The translations under genes and the position numbers were made by a program. Shown here piece after piece: positions 12,511 through 24,659 of a DNA stretch of 64,000 nt. The first letter of the stretch is position 1. Every line of letters starts with the position of its first letter. The notes below the pieces were generated by a model. That model ran no database searches, was not told the DNA's origin, and was given only the letters and a program-made list of their open reading frames with translations. Source of the DNA: Carnegiea gigantea (Eukaryota > Streptophyta > Magnoliopsida > Caryophyllales > Cactaceae); the NCBI GenBank assembly GCA_029747015.1, contig JAKOGI010000539.1, forward strand, positions 410,001 to 474,000, read 5' to 3'.

Positions 12511-13099
12511 CTTGTGCTAGGAGTATAAGTTCCTTATACTTCCACGAGAATACCGTATAATTTTCCCTTGAAAATTGTAGATTAAAAATTCATCAATCTC
12601 CAGAAAATAGTTAAATGAAAACTTATTTTTTGAACATTGTAACCTATAACTTACAAATTCATCTTTCTCAAAAAATGATTTAACTAGAAAGTTTTTGCTT
12701 TCGATAAAAAAAATTATGTAAATAGAAAAAATTATATCTATCATTTAAAGGTATCTTTGTCTTTTTTAGTGGCATGCGAGATTGTGATAGTGTCTTTTGA
12801 AAACTAGCATGAATACTCCTTTTTTGGGTGCTGTCATTATTCAAAGTTTTTGTTTTTGGCAATAAAGAAGAGGATTTTATTACCCTAACATAAGCACCTC
12901 ACAAAGCATGGGGTGTCCAACATGTAAAACTACTTATCAACAAATTTAAACAATTTGAGAAAATACACTTACACAAGTGGTGGAATACTCACCTTCTAGA
13001 TGGGGATTAGGGGTTCATCCCCCACCACTTGCAGGGATTTGCTTACCCCTCCCCTTCCTCTTTTTGCGAGTGGAAGGAAACTTACCTTTTATAAAAAAA
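12511..13099. other. AT-rich intergenic DNA
   Basis: I see no gene and no structured repeat in this stretch. The small open frames are short and have no recognisable composition. Confidence 0.4.
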
Positions 13100-15560
13100 T
13101 TTTATACAATATTTAGCTACAGATCATATCTTTCCAAGATCCTGAATCTGCAACTAATTTTTGCCAAAAAATAAAATCATATAATAACCTCCTATACAAT
13201 CTCCTCAAAAATGCATTCCCTGAATTTCTCATATCCCCTGAAGAATGATGAGTTTCATTCTGATCAAATATGGCAATGATATGATGAATATGTAGCATAA
13301 ATGATCTGCTTCCACAGCTGACTCCATTTGCATGCCTGTGAGCAATGACATGTGCATCTAATCAAAACTAGATCAATTATATGTGCATCCTAGCCACCGG
13401 AACAACTTCTGATCTCCTAGATGCATGAGCAATGCAACAAGATATGTTCAACATTGTCTTCCTCACCTTCCTTATAGGATAACTTGCAATGGACATCAAT
13501 CCTATCTCGAAACTTGGCAGGTCATGTAGCAGTTGGAGTCCTCTTATGTAATAGGATCTAAAATTAAAAGAAAAAGTATCTAGGGATGTTATCTCTATTC
13601 CAAATCAGTGTATTGATTTGCAGTGTAGGACTCCTTGAATTTCTTTTTCACTCTACATAGTTTCTTTCACCACCAACACATATGCGGGGCAGGGATATAA
13701 ACCCAATAGTTGACCAATTTAAGATAGTGTCCCCAAACCCACTTCACCTAAAGATTATCCTCCTTTTGAGCAACATCCCAAACATACTCACCTATAATTG
13801 CCTCGTTCCAATTCTTGATGTTTCTCAAACCCAATCCTCCCTATTTCTTAGTCCTACAAACCATATCTTAGGCAATAAGTGGAATTCAGTGATTCTTATC
13901 ATTACTGTCCATAAGAAATTCCTGCAAATATCCTCGACATCTTTGAGTACTTTCTAAGGAAGCACAAAAACACTCAACCGCAACCCAAGAAACTCCCGTA
14001 AGCATACACTTGGCTAGAACAACTATTTCTACACATGAGATATTTTTAATACCCTATGATTCTGAACTTAGGTGTAATGTTGTAAACAAGCCCTACGAAA
14101 TCACTCTTTATAAGTCAGGCTATAGTAATAGGCATGCCAAGGTACCTACAAGGAAGCCTCCATTCAGAAAATTCACTTTTCACAGCCAAATCCCCCTAGA
14201 TCTCTTCTTAAATCGCTCCAATGACAATTTGAGATTTGTCTTCATTTACTTACATCCTTAAGACCTTTTCAAACTCCTTTAACATGTTAACCAAAGCCAT
14301 AAGAAAAAAATATCAAGTCATTACCAAACATTAAATGGTTCAATTTTATGCTTTTACACTTGGGATGGAGCTTAAAATCAGGTGTGTAAGCAAGTAAAAC
14401 TAACACCCTATACAATTACTCTAGGGCTATCACAAAAAGCACAGGAGACATAGGGTCTCCCTATCTCACCCCTCAAGCTCCTTAGACAGCTGACAACACC
14501 TCCCCATTAAAATTCAAAAAGTAAGACACAGATTTAACACAAATCGTGATCTAATTCACCACTTGTTAGGGAAAATGATATCCACGGAAAATCTCTTCTC
14601 AAAAGTCCCAATGTAAAGAATCATAAGCTTTGTTTATGTCGATCTTCATAATGCACCTTAGGAAAATAGACTTCCTGTAATAAGACTCTTGGCATACCTC
14701 CACATTGTGAACAACCTACCCTTAATAACTGCCCACTGGTTTGGGGATATAAGAACATTTAAGACCCCTGTAAGCCTTTAACACATGAGCTTAGTAATAC
14801 ATTTATATGCAACATTACAATATACGATGGGTTTGAATTCATTAGATTTTCAATAACCTTGGGAATAAGGACCATTCTTATAGCATTCACTTGATAGAGT
14901 AACTTATCATGTTGAAAAAAGTCATGAATTGCTGAGCATGTAATGGGATCAACTAGCTATGAAAAATCTAGTAGAATAACCATCCAAGCCTGTTGAGTTG
15001 TTCTTTGAATTAAGAACATGACCTTTTTGAGATCTTCATCTGAAAATGGTCGACACAATTTAAGTTTGTGATAAACATTAAGTAATGATCTAGCTAGCTT
15101 TGAGTACATTTTTATCAAATTTGCCCCTAACAGTTTTTACTCCAAGAGGTTGATACAAAAATTTTGCATTATTTCAACCATCTAATCTCTATCTTCTGTG
15201 GTGCTTCTATCATCACATTGCAGTTGGTAAATAAAACCGGATAACTTTCTTCGGTTAACCACAACAAAAAAGTACTTAGTGCAGTGGTTCCCCATGTTAG
15301 TCCAATCTAACTTGCTTTGCTATTTTTGAGGCCAAAAGATGCACTAAGCAATTTAATATACTTATCCCTAACCAGTTTCTCCTGATTTGATAATGCTTGT
15401 TAAGTGGGTTAGAGCAAAATTGAAGCTAAGCAACTTGCATCTTGGCTCTAGCAAGGTCTTTCTTACTGTGCATATCCCCTTGCTTGTTTCTATTAAGCTC
15501 TCTCAAAGCCTTTTTCGAATCTCTATGAAAGGAAAGTATACTCAACCCTGACCTATTTCT
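13100..15560 (-). pseudogene. Decayed L1-type LINE ORF2 (reverse transcriptase plus zf-RVT)
   Basis: Read from right to left in broken frames, the segment follows the order of a plant L1 ORF2. It starts with the linker before the reverse transcriptase (LRELNR, then GNHCTKYFFVVVNRRK around 15270). The finger and palm region follows near 14640 (MKIDINKAYDS). A block corresponding to the catalytic YADD-type motif near 14330 reads FGND, so the catalytic Asp pair is lost. A zf-RVT Cys/His segment lies near 13420-13500 (DVHCKLSYKEG, EHILLHCSC). Stops and frameshifts are scattered throughout. The left edge is near the last zf-RVT match and the right edge near the CA microsatellite; neither end is precise. 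Confidence 0.75.
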
Positions 15561-15604
15561 CTTGATCTTGATAACGCATTGTGCGCGAGCATACACACAT
15601 AGAG

Positions 15605-15606
<2 letters not shown>

Positions 15607-15636
<30 letters not shown>

Positions 15637-15665
15637 CCCGACACACACACACACACACATATATA
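15607..15665. repeat. TA/CA microsatellite
   Basis: Alternating TA then AC units with one short interruption (CCCCG). It may be the left part of the larger tract that begins at 16440, now separated by the intervening segment. Confidence 0.9.
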
Positions 15666-15666
15666 G

Positions 15667-16437
15667 TGAGCATATACATTGAGAACTAAGAGTTTGGGTG
15701 AGAACTAAGAACTACTAATCTCCATTCTTTAATTATAATCTAATGGACTAAATTTAGACACATGTCCTTCCAAAATTAATGGGCTCATTCAGCCCCTTTT
15801 TGAACAACCACTGACCTCTTTCCCACCAACCACTGTCGCATGGCCCCACTGGGGTTCGCAATTGTCGGAGAATCCAGATGCAAAATTTTAACCCATTAGG
15901 CTCCATAGCAACCACCACTAAACTCGTCGGTAGCCTCCCATTCGATCCATGTTTGTCTATCCTTTTCCTAAAACCACCATAATTTTTGGTGAGATCAAGC
16001 TCTTTCCCGGGTGGGGTTAATGTTGCCCATCATTGATGGATTATATTTAGGATTTTTCATTTATTTTGACATCTTTGCTATCGTAAAACTTCGCTCCACA
16101 TTTGTGACTCGGGATGTCGGGGGGAGAGAGAGAGAAGGGTGGCTATGAAGACATTGGCCATTCAAGAAAACAACTATAACCATGTGGCTCCTTGGTCGAC
16201 GGCGAAGCACAATGGATGCACACTGTCCACTGGCAAGTCCCATGGTGGCAGCGGTCAACCAGATAGTTGTCATTAATGCTAGGCATTGGAAGTGAAGGTT
16301 GTGTTGCATGTGGGAAGGTATGGGGTAGGGGAAGGTGAGGAGATAAAGTGGCACCATTACATCCTCTGAATAGAAAATAAGGGTTCAGATGCAAAGTTCT
16401 TAGTTCTTATTTCAACCACTAATTGGTGGATACATTC
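15667..16437. other. Unclassified segment with inverted ends between two CA tracts
   Basis: Near the left end is GAGAACTAAGAACT (about 15698); near the right end is the inverted counterpart AGTTCTTAGTTCTTATTTC (about 16396). The interior is more GC-rich than its surroundings and has open frames of 83 and 98 codons on the minus strand that I do not recognise. Its position between two CA-rich microsatellites suggests a mobile element inserted into a microsatellite. I could not find a convincing target duplication. Confidence 0.4.
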
Positions 16438-16439
16438 TC

Positions 16440-16562
16440 TACACACGCACGCACGCACGCACGCATGCATGCACACATATACGCACATGTGTGTGTGTGT
16501 GTGTGTACACATACACATATATATGTATACATACACACACACACACACCCCTACCTACATAC

Positions 16563-16602
<40 letters not shown>

Positions 16603-16736
16603 ATGTATATATAGACATACATATAGACACACACACACACACACATACACATCGGTGTTTGTGTTTGTGTGTCTATGTGCGTGTGTGTGCGTATGTGTCT
16701 GTGTGTACGCGCTCATGTGTGTGTGTGTGCATGCGC

Positions 16737-16786
<50 letters not shown>

Positions 16787-16825
16787 AGACATAGACACAC
16801 ACACTTGCGCACATGTATATATATA

Positions 16826-16869
<44 letters not shown>

Positions 16870-17056
16870 CCTATATTTAACTGCTATTGGTCCTTAAATT
16901 GATAAAGTGTAAAACTATCTTATGACAAATTTTCTTCATTTATAGGACTCGAACACGAGATTTACTAAAAGAAACAAGTATCAGACCACTTAAACTAGAC
17001 TGTGTGTGTGTGTGTGTGTGCGTGTGTGTGTGTGTGTGTATGTGTGTGTGTGTGTC
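16440..17056. repeat. Very long compound TG/CA/TA microsatellite
   Basis: Runs of (CA), (TA) and (TG) alternate over about 430 bp to 16867. A second (TG) tract lies at 17003-17056, after about 135 bp of ordinary sequence. CA blocks followed by TA then TG create repeated self-complementary arms, for example 16531-16602. The long open frames seen on both strands, rich in Cys-Val or Thr-His, are artefacts of the dinucleotide repeats. Confidence 0.95.
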
Positions 17057-17400
17057 TCCGTGTACATAATATATGTATATTGTCATCAATAATATATCAT
17101 TTTTGCATGCACAAATGTGTCCCTTGTGTCAATCACAACACATGACAGAGTTAGTTGTAGTCAAAACAGGAACAAATCGGACAATAACCTATTCTGTTAA
17201 ATGTCAAAAGTTCGACAAATGATTTATAATAATGTACTTGAACACTAATGAAGCTTTAAAATGTGCTTGTGAGAAGAAATAAGTTTTAACGTCGAGAGGA
17301 TAATGGCGAGTGTGGAGTAAGAAAGGGTTCTAAAGGTGATAATAAAGAGAAGAGGGAGAATAGAGGGAATTGGGAAAGAGTAGCATATCTTGATTTCTTT

Positions 17401-18760
17401 TTGAAGTCATGTGTTGGGCATTCCCCAATGAGTGGTTCATCATCCTCATCTTCTTCGTTATCATCATCAAATGGTTTGAGTTTCATATTAGAAGAGTCTA
17501 GCGATAATACACTTACGTTGGAATATCTTCTTGCCAATGAACCTAACATGAAGACGATAGAGTTATTTATGAAGCTTCAACAAACTAGAGAAGAGCAGAG
17601 GGCTCAAACATCATTAGAAAGGCCAAAAAAGAAGAAAACTTTTATTAGGAGAGATCGATAAGAAGCCCACGATCACCCATACAAAGAGTACTTCGCTGAA
17701 AACTCAATCTACAACAAAAAACACTTTCAGTGTAGATTTCATATGCGAAAACACTTTGCTGCTTCACATAGTTTACGCTTACGAGAGTAGCTTTGAGTAC
17801 TTCTAGTTGAGGTACGAATTACGATGGTATTGGTAGGTATGAGTTCATGCCACTAACCAAATGCACTACAGGCATGCGAATGTTTCTTTATGGTATATCA
17901 GCATATTGTGTTGATGAATACTTGAAGATTGATGAAAGCACAACAATGGAGTGCTTAAAAAATTTTGTCGCCAGTATATTCAAGTGTTCGAACAAGAATT
18001 TTTAAGAAAACAAACGCAAGCTGATGTTGATCGTCTATTATAAGTGGCGGAAGCCCGTGATTTTTCCAGTAAGTTGGGAAGTATTGGCTGTATGCATTGG
18101 GAATAGAAGAACTATCTATTAGGCTAGAAAGCAGTGTTTGCAAAAGGAATATATAGAGTCCCCGTTTGATTCTTGAAGTGGTTGTTTCCTATGACCTTTA
18201 AATATGGTTTGCCGCCTTTGGGTGGCTAGGAAGCCTCAACGATTTAATCATCCTTGACCATTCACTGGTTTTCCAAGAGATGTATAAGGGCTAAGCTCCA
18301 AAACGTGAATATGTTGCCAACTGTCGCAAGTATAATATTGGATACTTCTTATGCAACGGAATCTATCAAAGATGAGCGGCCACCATCAAAACTATTCTCC
18401 TTCCCCAAGGGCTAAAGGTAAATTGTTCGTCGAACGTCAAGAATTTGTTATGAAGGATGTGGATAGAGCCTTTGGAGCTCTACAAGCTCGCTTCACTATC
18501 ATACGTGGCCCTACTCGATACATCGACAAGACTGACTTGGATATGATAATAAAGGCATGTGTAATACTCCACAACATGATCGTCGATGACGAATGTGATT
18601 TGTATAACCTTACTTATGACTATGGTCAATTGATCATCTGGAGGATAGCACCCTAGAACCTAATGTTAGACGGGATCATCATTCATGTTATGTAGCCTAT
18701 CTTCGTAGAGTAGTACAAGCTCATGACCCCGAACTAGATGGACGTCTCCGTCGAACTTAG
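17401..18760 (+). pseudogene. PIF/Harbinger (HARBI1-like) transposase pseudogene
   Basis: The translated pieces follow the order of plant Harbinger DDE nucleases. The N-terminal region has a Ser-rich stretch, then KKKKTFIRRDR and YKEYFAENSIY. The catalytic core has KLGSIGCMHWE at about 18075-18102, then GWLGSLNDLIILDHS at about 18220, then YFLCNGIY at about 18343. The C-terminal part is best preserved: DVDRAFGALQARFTIIRGP, then ACVILHNMIVDDE up to 18656. The first catalytic Asp, expected in the GSIDCMHWE block, is Gly (18086-18088). The Glu expected in the VERAFG block is Asp (18462-18464). Several stops and at least one frameshift near 18380 confirm that it is dead. The companion Myb-like protein of this superfamily is not visible here. 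Confidence 0.85.
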
Positions 18761-19345
18761 TTGAAGAAATATGGAAACGACAAATGACGCGACAAGGATC
18801 GCAATCATAATTGTTATGTATTTTTTAGTCAAAGTTTTATGTTATGCTTTTTATTTTTCTAGTTGAATTTTCATGACTTATTTTTTTGGACCCCTAACGT
18901 ATTGTATTTTTCTTTTTCATTTGATCTATCATATTGTATTTTTTTATGTCGAACTTTCATATTATATTGGTTTTTAATCGAGTTGTACTTTCTATTCTAT
19001 CTTCTTTGGCTAGTGCAACTAATTAAAAACAAACACTATTTTACATGTACAATGTAAAAAAAAAAAAAATTGAAGTAATCAAAATTTGGGTATTTTAAAA
19101 AATATATACATTTTTCGGGCAGAGAAAAAATAAATATTCCTCTTTCTGGGAAAAAATATTTATACAAGTTATAGCCATAAAATACAAACACAAAATTAAA
19201 AGAATAAACGAAATTAAATATATTTAATGGTAGGCTCCATGGGAAATATTTAATTTAGTGATCCATATTGGAGTTCCATTGGTTGGAGAAGTGATGAAAT
19301 GCAAATTTTAGAAAGTTAGAACTTTTGCTAATATGGCAAGCCTAA
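18761..19345. other. AT-rich flank of the Harbinger remnant
   Basis: I see no gene. The segment has long T-runs and A-runs and could include the decayed 3' end of the Harbinger element, but no terminal repeat is clear. Confidence 0.4.
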
Positions 19346-19619
19346 GGACCTGTTCTTTTAGCTTGAAAATATGGGTTGAAAAATGAGTAAAGTTGGTTGA
19401 GATTGATTAAAGTGAGTATTTTTTTATTGAAGTGGGTTAAAGTTGGTTGATATGGGTTGAATTTTTTTATATGGTGGGTAGAAATTGGTTAAAATAGTGG
19501 GAAGTAGGTTAAAGTTGGTTGAAATGGTTTGAAGTGGGTACTTTTTATTGAAGTTGTGAAGTTGATTGAAGTGAGTTGAAGTTGGTAAATTGGGATTGAC
19601 CAACAAAAAGAACAGGGCC
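19346..19619. mobile_element. Tourist-like MITE, copy 1
   Basis: A 274-bp element with terminal inverted repeats GGACCTGTTCTTTT (left) and, at the right, AAAAAGAACAGGGCC. The flanking trinucleotides are TAA (19343-19345) and TGA (19620-19622), consistent with a TWA-type 3-bp duplication with one change. The interior is made of GTTGGTTGAAGTGGGT-like units. The TIR and 3-bp target match Tourist MITEs mobilised by PIF/Harbinger transposases. A related copy lies at 28244-28482. Confidence 0.75.
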
Positions 19620-21193
19620 TGAGTTTCAAAAATTGGTACTCAAATTAGGAATGATCTAATATTGCAAGATGTTATGATTTGTTAATGTGCTATGTAACTT
19701 GACATTCTGATGACAAGATAAGTCATCATATTTTATGTATACAGTAAAATATGATATTGTAAATATTATAACATATTTGTCAATCAAATTACTATCAAGT
19801 TAACTATATTATCTCTTTTATGCTGTAGAGTTCGTATTTTATTTGCAAAAAATCTGTATCACTCATTCTTTTTACGACTGTCAACTGCACCTAGTCATAC
19901 ACTTACATCCGCAATACTTTCTCAAGATACCATTAAGGAGCGTATATGTTTCTACTCACTAAAATCATCCACGACGTTTGCAATTCCGCACCTTTCAACT
20001 AGCTGCGCTGCCTACACGCACCATTTGCTTCAATGTCTATCATTTGTTGGGGATGGGAGATCTAATTAAGGAACCTAATTGTACAAGGCCCACAACTTTG
20101 TTTCTTTTTTATATGATAGTCTAATTGAAAATGTATGCTCTCACTAGAACTACCCTGATTAAAAAAAAAAAAAAAAAACTCTTCTATATCTGTAATCTAG
20201 TACAATTCGAAACCACTTCTGACCTCCCTTATGTGCAAAATGAGAAACCTAAGATCAGACCTTCTCTTTAATAAATAGGCCAAATGCTTGTATGTTCACC
20301 CATACTCGACACCATGCATATGTCCACATATGTTTGTCAACTATAATTAGTTGTACTTGATAATAGCCTCACCTCTCTTTTCTCCAATTAAAATGTGTGA
20401 CGGAGAAGCTTTGACAAAAACCTCAAACACATCTGTCGGTGCCTTGGTTTGGTGACGAGCATAGATTTTGACCTTCTATAGATTAGCATTTATTTATTTT
20501 TTAATTAAAACATATAATAATTGTGAATAATGGGGAGAATTTGCTTGTATATTTTTGCGTGTACGATGTATCCAAAATTCAACGCTTTGTATAAGATCTA
20601 TCGACACGTGTAATCCGTCAGTCCACTTTGATTTCCTCAAACTTAGGCTGGATCGGAATCTTAACCCTTAATTAAGTAGTAATTAAAATCAAAAACTTGG
20701 CTCGCACTCATCAGTCATCAATCATCCTCACTCATAGCTACCGCTCTTATTACTTTGTTAAGTAATTAATGACCCCTATTAATTATCATGGCAGCCATGA
20801 AAAAGAGGCTTCAGCAATTGTTTCTCTGTGTAAAAAACTTATCGATCTTAAAAGGCTATTTTTTAGTTTTTTTTTAAAGAGTCTTGAATATTAGGCAAGT
20901 ACATTACTATTAACATTGCTTGAAGTACGTTTGTTTAAGAAAGAAAAACCTTGTGGATGAAATTCACCTTATGGGAGGTGCACCGAAAAAAAAGGAAATT
21001 CATGTTTTGCTCAAGTCTAATGATTAACCCAAGAAACTATTTAAAAAAGATCTCAAAAAGCTACTTTTGTTGAGCTACGAGTATTGAATTCGTTCATACA
21101 AATACAACTATGGTGCAACGTAACTAATTATTATGATTCGTGTTTTTATGAACCAGTAAAATCAATACGACAATTAAATAAGAATGAAGAGAT
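19620..21193. other. Intergenic DNA without a recognised feature
   Basis: About 1.6 kb with no credible open reading frame, no terminal inverted repeat and no microsatellite beyond A- and T-runs (for example 20161-20178). I recognise nothing in it. Confidence 0.4.
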
Positions 21194-22838
21194 TTATGAA
21201 ATGAAATAAAATTTGGCGGTTATCAAAAAATATGGGTGCTAACAATGTGGACAATACTTAGAAGAATGAGTTTATCCATAGGAAATAAGAGAGGGGTGAA
21301 AATACGTAAAACTAGTGCCTAATTCAAAATGCTTAACGAATTTCAAATCTCATAAGAACAACCTGGTAACCAAAAAAAATCTCCAGCTTCAATAAATGGG
21401 TTGAAGTCAAAATTTCATTATAGCCCCCAAACGTACTCCCTACTATTTTACGAAGGTACTTTTATCTTGGAGCATATCTCCTTTTCAAGGCCTTCACTTT
21501 TTAACAAATTATGACATCACTAACTTTTTCTCAGAACTATTTTACACGTCTATTTCACTCAAAAAGACATAACTATCCCCACTGGAAATACGCTATTGAG
21601 AATAAGTTAGATGTTGTTACTGTAGAAAAATAGAATAAAATAAAAGCCAAGGAAACAACAAAAGCTAAGTTAATTGACAAGCTAATTGAATTAGATGATA
21701 TAAAATACAACAAAAATTCCGTAACAAATTAAACAACAGAGTAAGAAAACCTAATTAGATAGCAAAAGAGTCCAACAACATGATCCATACTTAGAATTAA
21801 TCCTATATGTAGATAATAAAAACTTAAAATGCCTCAAATAAGAATGTATCAACTATACCAATAAATTACATAAATTTTATTAATAATCCAAATTAGGGAT
21901 GGACGTGAGGCGGTTTCGGGACGACTGGAGCCATACTCGCACCTATACCTGTTTTTTAAAATCATCCCCATACCCATGCCTATCGGGTTTTAAAAATTCA
22001 TACCTTACTCATACCTATCGGCTATTTCGGATTTTATTCGGGTACGTATACATTATAAAAAGATACATATCGGGTTTATTAAGTTTAATTTTTAAAGTTT
22101 CAAAACTAAATAAAGAATACATACATCATTTTTGTGTCCATCAAGAATTCATTACTATAACTATTTTTACAATTCACATATTTTTCTTTTAGTATCTTAA
22201 ATTAGTTCAATATCCTTTAATGTTATGAATTCTTGGTGCATTTTCAATTTTAGAATTGCAAGTAATAATTTCATCTAGTAACATTAATAGCATTGTTGAT
22301 ATGAGCATTCTAAAAGATCCAAGCTCAAAAATAAGACTAAAAAAAATTAAAAAAGAAAATCGGGTATGGCTACAGGTGGATTCGAGGATGGATATGCCTG
22401 TACCCGACCCGTACCCAAACTCAAACCCGTTTTTAACCCACCCACTCCATACACATTTTCCCCCCCATTTTCTATACCCATACCCACTATAAATGGAGCG
22501 GGTTCGAGTCGGGTTTTCGCGGGTTTGGGTGGAACTCCCATCCCTAATCCAAATGGATTAAAAAATTAATTTCTCATTTAGCCTAGTTTTGTTATTTAAA
22601 TTCTTTGTAAACTTCTTGTGATTTTTCTTATTTTCTTTAGATTTTTAAAATAATTCTGTTTAATTTTTAAGGACAATTATATTTTTAGGTGAAACAAGAA
22701 TGTATGAAATAGCTTCAATAAAATCCATTTAAGACCCTATAGTCCATCCTAAGAAGTCAGAGTTCTAGAAATAGATGTATCAAAAGGAAAGGCACCCTTT
22801 TTTAGATCTTTACTATAGCTGTGACCATCGCTTCCCCT
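21194..22838. repeat. Direct repeat of unknown family, copy 1 (interrupted by a hAT MITE)
   Basis: The segment 21194-21893 matches 22973-23713 in the same orientation. Shared blocks include TATGAAATGAAAT, ATGCTTAACGAATT, TAACCAAAA and GGAGCATATCT. After the MITE (21894-22546) similarity resumes around 22767 with AGAAATAGATGTATCAAA and AAAGGCACC, matching 23757 onward. Copy 1 has some extra sequence at about 22560-22750. No protein or superfamily hallmark was found. Confidence 0.7.
21894..22546. mobile_element. hAT-type MITE with perfect 8-bp target duplication
   Basis: The element begins TAGGGATGG and ends CCATCCCTA. It is flanked by identical 8-bp copies of ATCCAAAT (21886-21893 and 22547-22554). 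An 8-bp duplication is the hAT superfamily hallmark. The interior near both ends is rich in CGGGT/ACCCG-type runs (CATACCCATGCC, CTGTACCCGACCCGTACCC), typical of the abundant plant hAT MITEs that start TAGGGRTGG. It has no transposase. The unoccupied site is visible at 23706-23713 (ATCCGAAT) in the second copy of the host repeat. Confidence 0.9.
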
Positions 22839-22972
22839 TGAAGGAAACTAGAATATATGCTTAAACATTTATTGAATTAAGCGTAAACATATTTACTTTA
22901 AGCTCATAGTGAAAAAGGATTGAACCTGGTTTCAAATCATTGATCCGGGAAGGAACCCACTAATCGCATAAT

Positions 22973-23812
22973 ATATGAAATGAAATATGTTGGTTATCAA
23001 ACATTATGGGTGTTTACAATATGATCGATATTTAGGAGTATGCGTTTTATGCATAGAAATATGAAAGTGGTAAATACATGTACATAAAATTGTGATACTC
23101 GATTCGAAATGCTTAACGAATTCTAAGTCACATAGGTACAATCTAGCAACCAAAAAACTAACCCCCCCCCCCCCCCCCCAAAAAAAAAAACAGATTCACC
23201 ATATGAGTCAAAATTCAAATTTTATTATACCCTCCGCCAAAAAAACCCTCTCCTTACTATCTTACAAAAGTTACTTTTGTTCTTGGAGCATATCTTTTTA
23301 AGGCTTGAGAACAAAATATAAAATCACTAATATTTTTTCTCAAAACTATTTTGCAAGGTTTTTTTTAAACTTAAAAAAGACATAATTACCCTTGCTTGAA
23401 ATAAGTTTTTTAGAAAAATGTGCATGGTTGTGGTACAAAAACAGAATGTAACTAAAAAAATAAGGGGAAACAACAAAAGCTAAGTTAAATATCAACATGC
23501 CAATTCAATTAGATGATGGAAAATAGATTAATTAATTTAGTAACAAATTAAGTAACTGAGTAAGAAAGTCTAATTAAATAACAAAAGAATCCACCAACAT
23601 GATCATACGTGGAATTTATCTTATATATAAACAATAAAAAGATTTAAAGTGAGTCAAATAACAATGTATCAACTACACTAATGAAATTACATAAATTTAA
23701 TAGCAATCCGAATTCATTAAAAAAATCTATTTTAAAAATTATGGGTCTTAGAAATAGATGTATCAAAGAAAAGGCACCTTCCTTTAGATTTTTACTGCGG
23801 CTATGAGTTTCT
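22973..23812. repeat. Direct repeat of unknown family, copy 2 (empty site)
   Basis: Same-orientation partner of 21194-22838, lacking the hAT MITE. It carries a homopolymer of 18 C followed by 11 A at 23162-23190, where copy 1 has only an A-run. Nothing else identifies the family. Confidence 0.7.
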
Positions 23813-23824
23813 TTTACCCCCTAT

Positions 23825-24628
23825 TCTACCATATATTCCCGCGCGACCATGTCTAAGAGTCATTAATAAATGAACTCCCTTTGTTGGAAATAATAATAAA
23901 TAAACCAATCATTTTATAAATACTAAAAAAAATGCTATAATGATTGACACTAACACATCATATCATATATCATGTCATATATCATATATCATATCATATA
24001 TATAAGATAAAACTCAATGGATTAAATGGGTTGATGGTGTTTTGATAAGTGACAAATTCTTATTGGTTGTCTCATATTAATTGCCTTACATTTACATCCA
24101 TATTGTATGATTTTTTCTTTATTTAATTATTTTAACACTTATAAATTTAACATAATGATGTCAATAAGTATTAACTTAAATTAATCAATAATGGTTATAT
24201 TCTATTACTCATATTCAAGTATCAATATTAAATGATTGTGTCTTTATTCAATTAGTTTAATGGTTATAAATTTAAAATAGAGTAGGATTAAAAATATAAA
24301 TGATAAAGATATAATTACTTTTTTCTTTTTCTGGGAGTAATGAATTTAAGTTATTTCTATTTGTTAAACAATAATAAGAAGTCAAATTCAATTTGTTTAC
24401 AATTTCTTCTGATAATAATATGTTTTTATTTTTCTTTTGTAACTGTAGTCCAACTATGTCCATGTAGTGATCAAAGTTAGTTTAATTTTTAAATTCCAAG
24501 CTAAGTTTATAGAAGATTTTATTGATATTTTACAATTTCAAAGTCCAAAAGCATGCAAACATTTAGGGAAAAAATAATAAGATTATAAAATTTCTACGCA
24601 TGCCCGTGCGATGCATGGGATATACTAG
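23825..24628 (+). mobile_element. Candidate Helitron (3' end convincing, 5' end tentative)
   Basis: The 3' end has a short hairpin, CCCGTGC-GAT-GCATGGG (24603-24619), followed after five bases by CTAG (24625-24628) and a T. This is the Helitron arrangement of a hairpin then CTRR, inserted before T. A possible 5' end is TCTACC near 23825, followed by a similar GC-rich patch (CCCGCGCGACC). I saw no RepHel protein, so it would be non-autonomous. Confidence 0.45.
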
Positions 24629-24659
24629 TTATAATGAAATGAGATGAAAAGTACAACTA

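Noticed and set aside
16423..16897. Long open frames on both strands across the TG/CA tract (up to 142 codons)
   Set aside because: They are direct translations of dinucleotide repeats and exist in several frames at once.
22490..22520. GGGTTCGAGTCGGG as a possible tRNA T-loop
   Set aside because: It sits in the terminal region of the hAT MITE and has no acceptor, D or anticodon stems around it.
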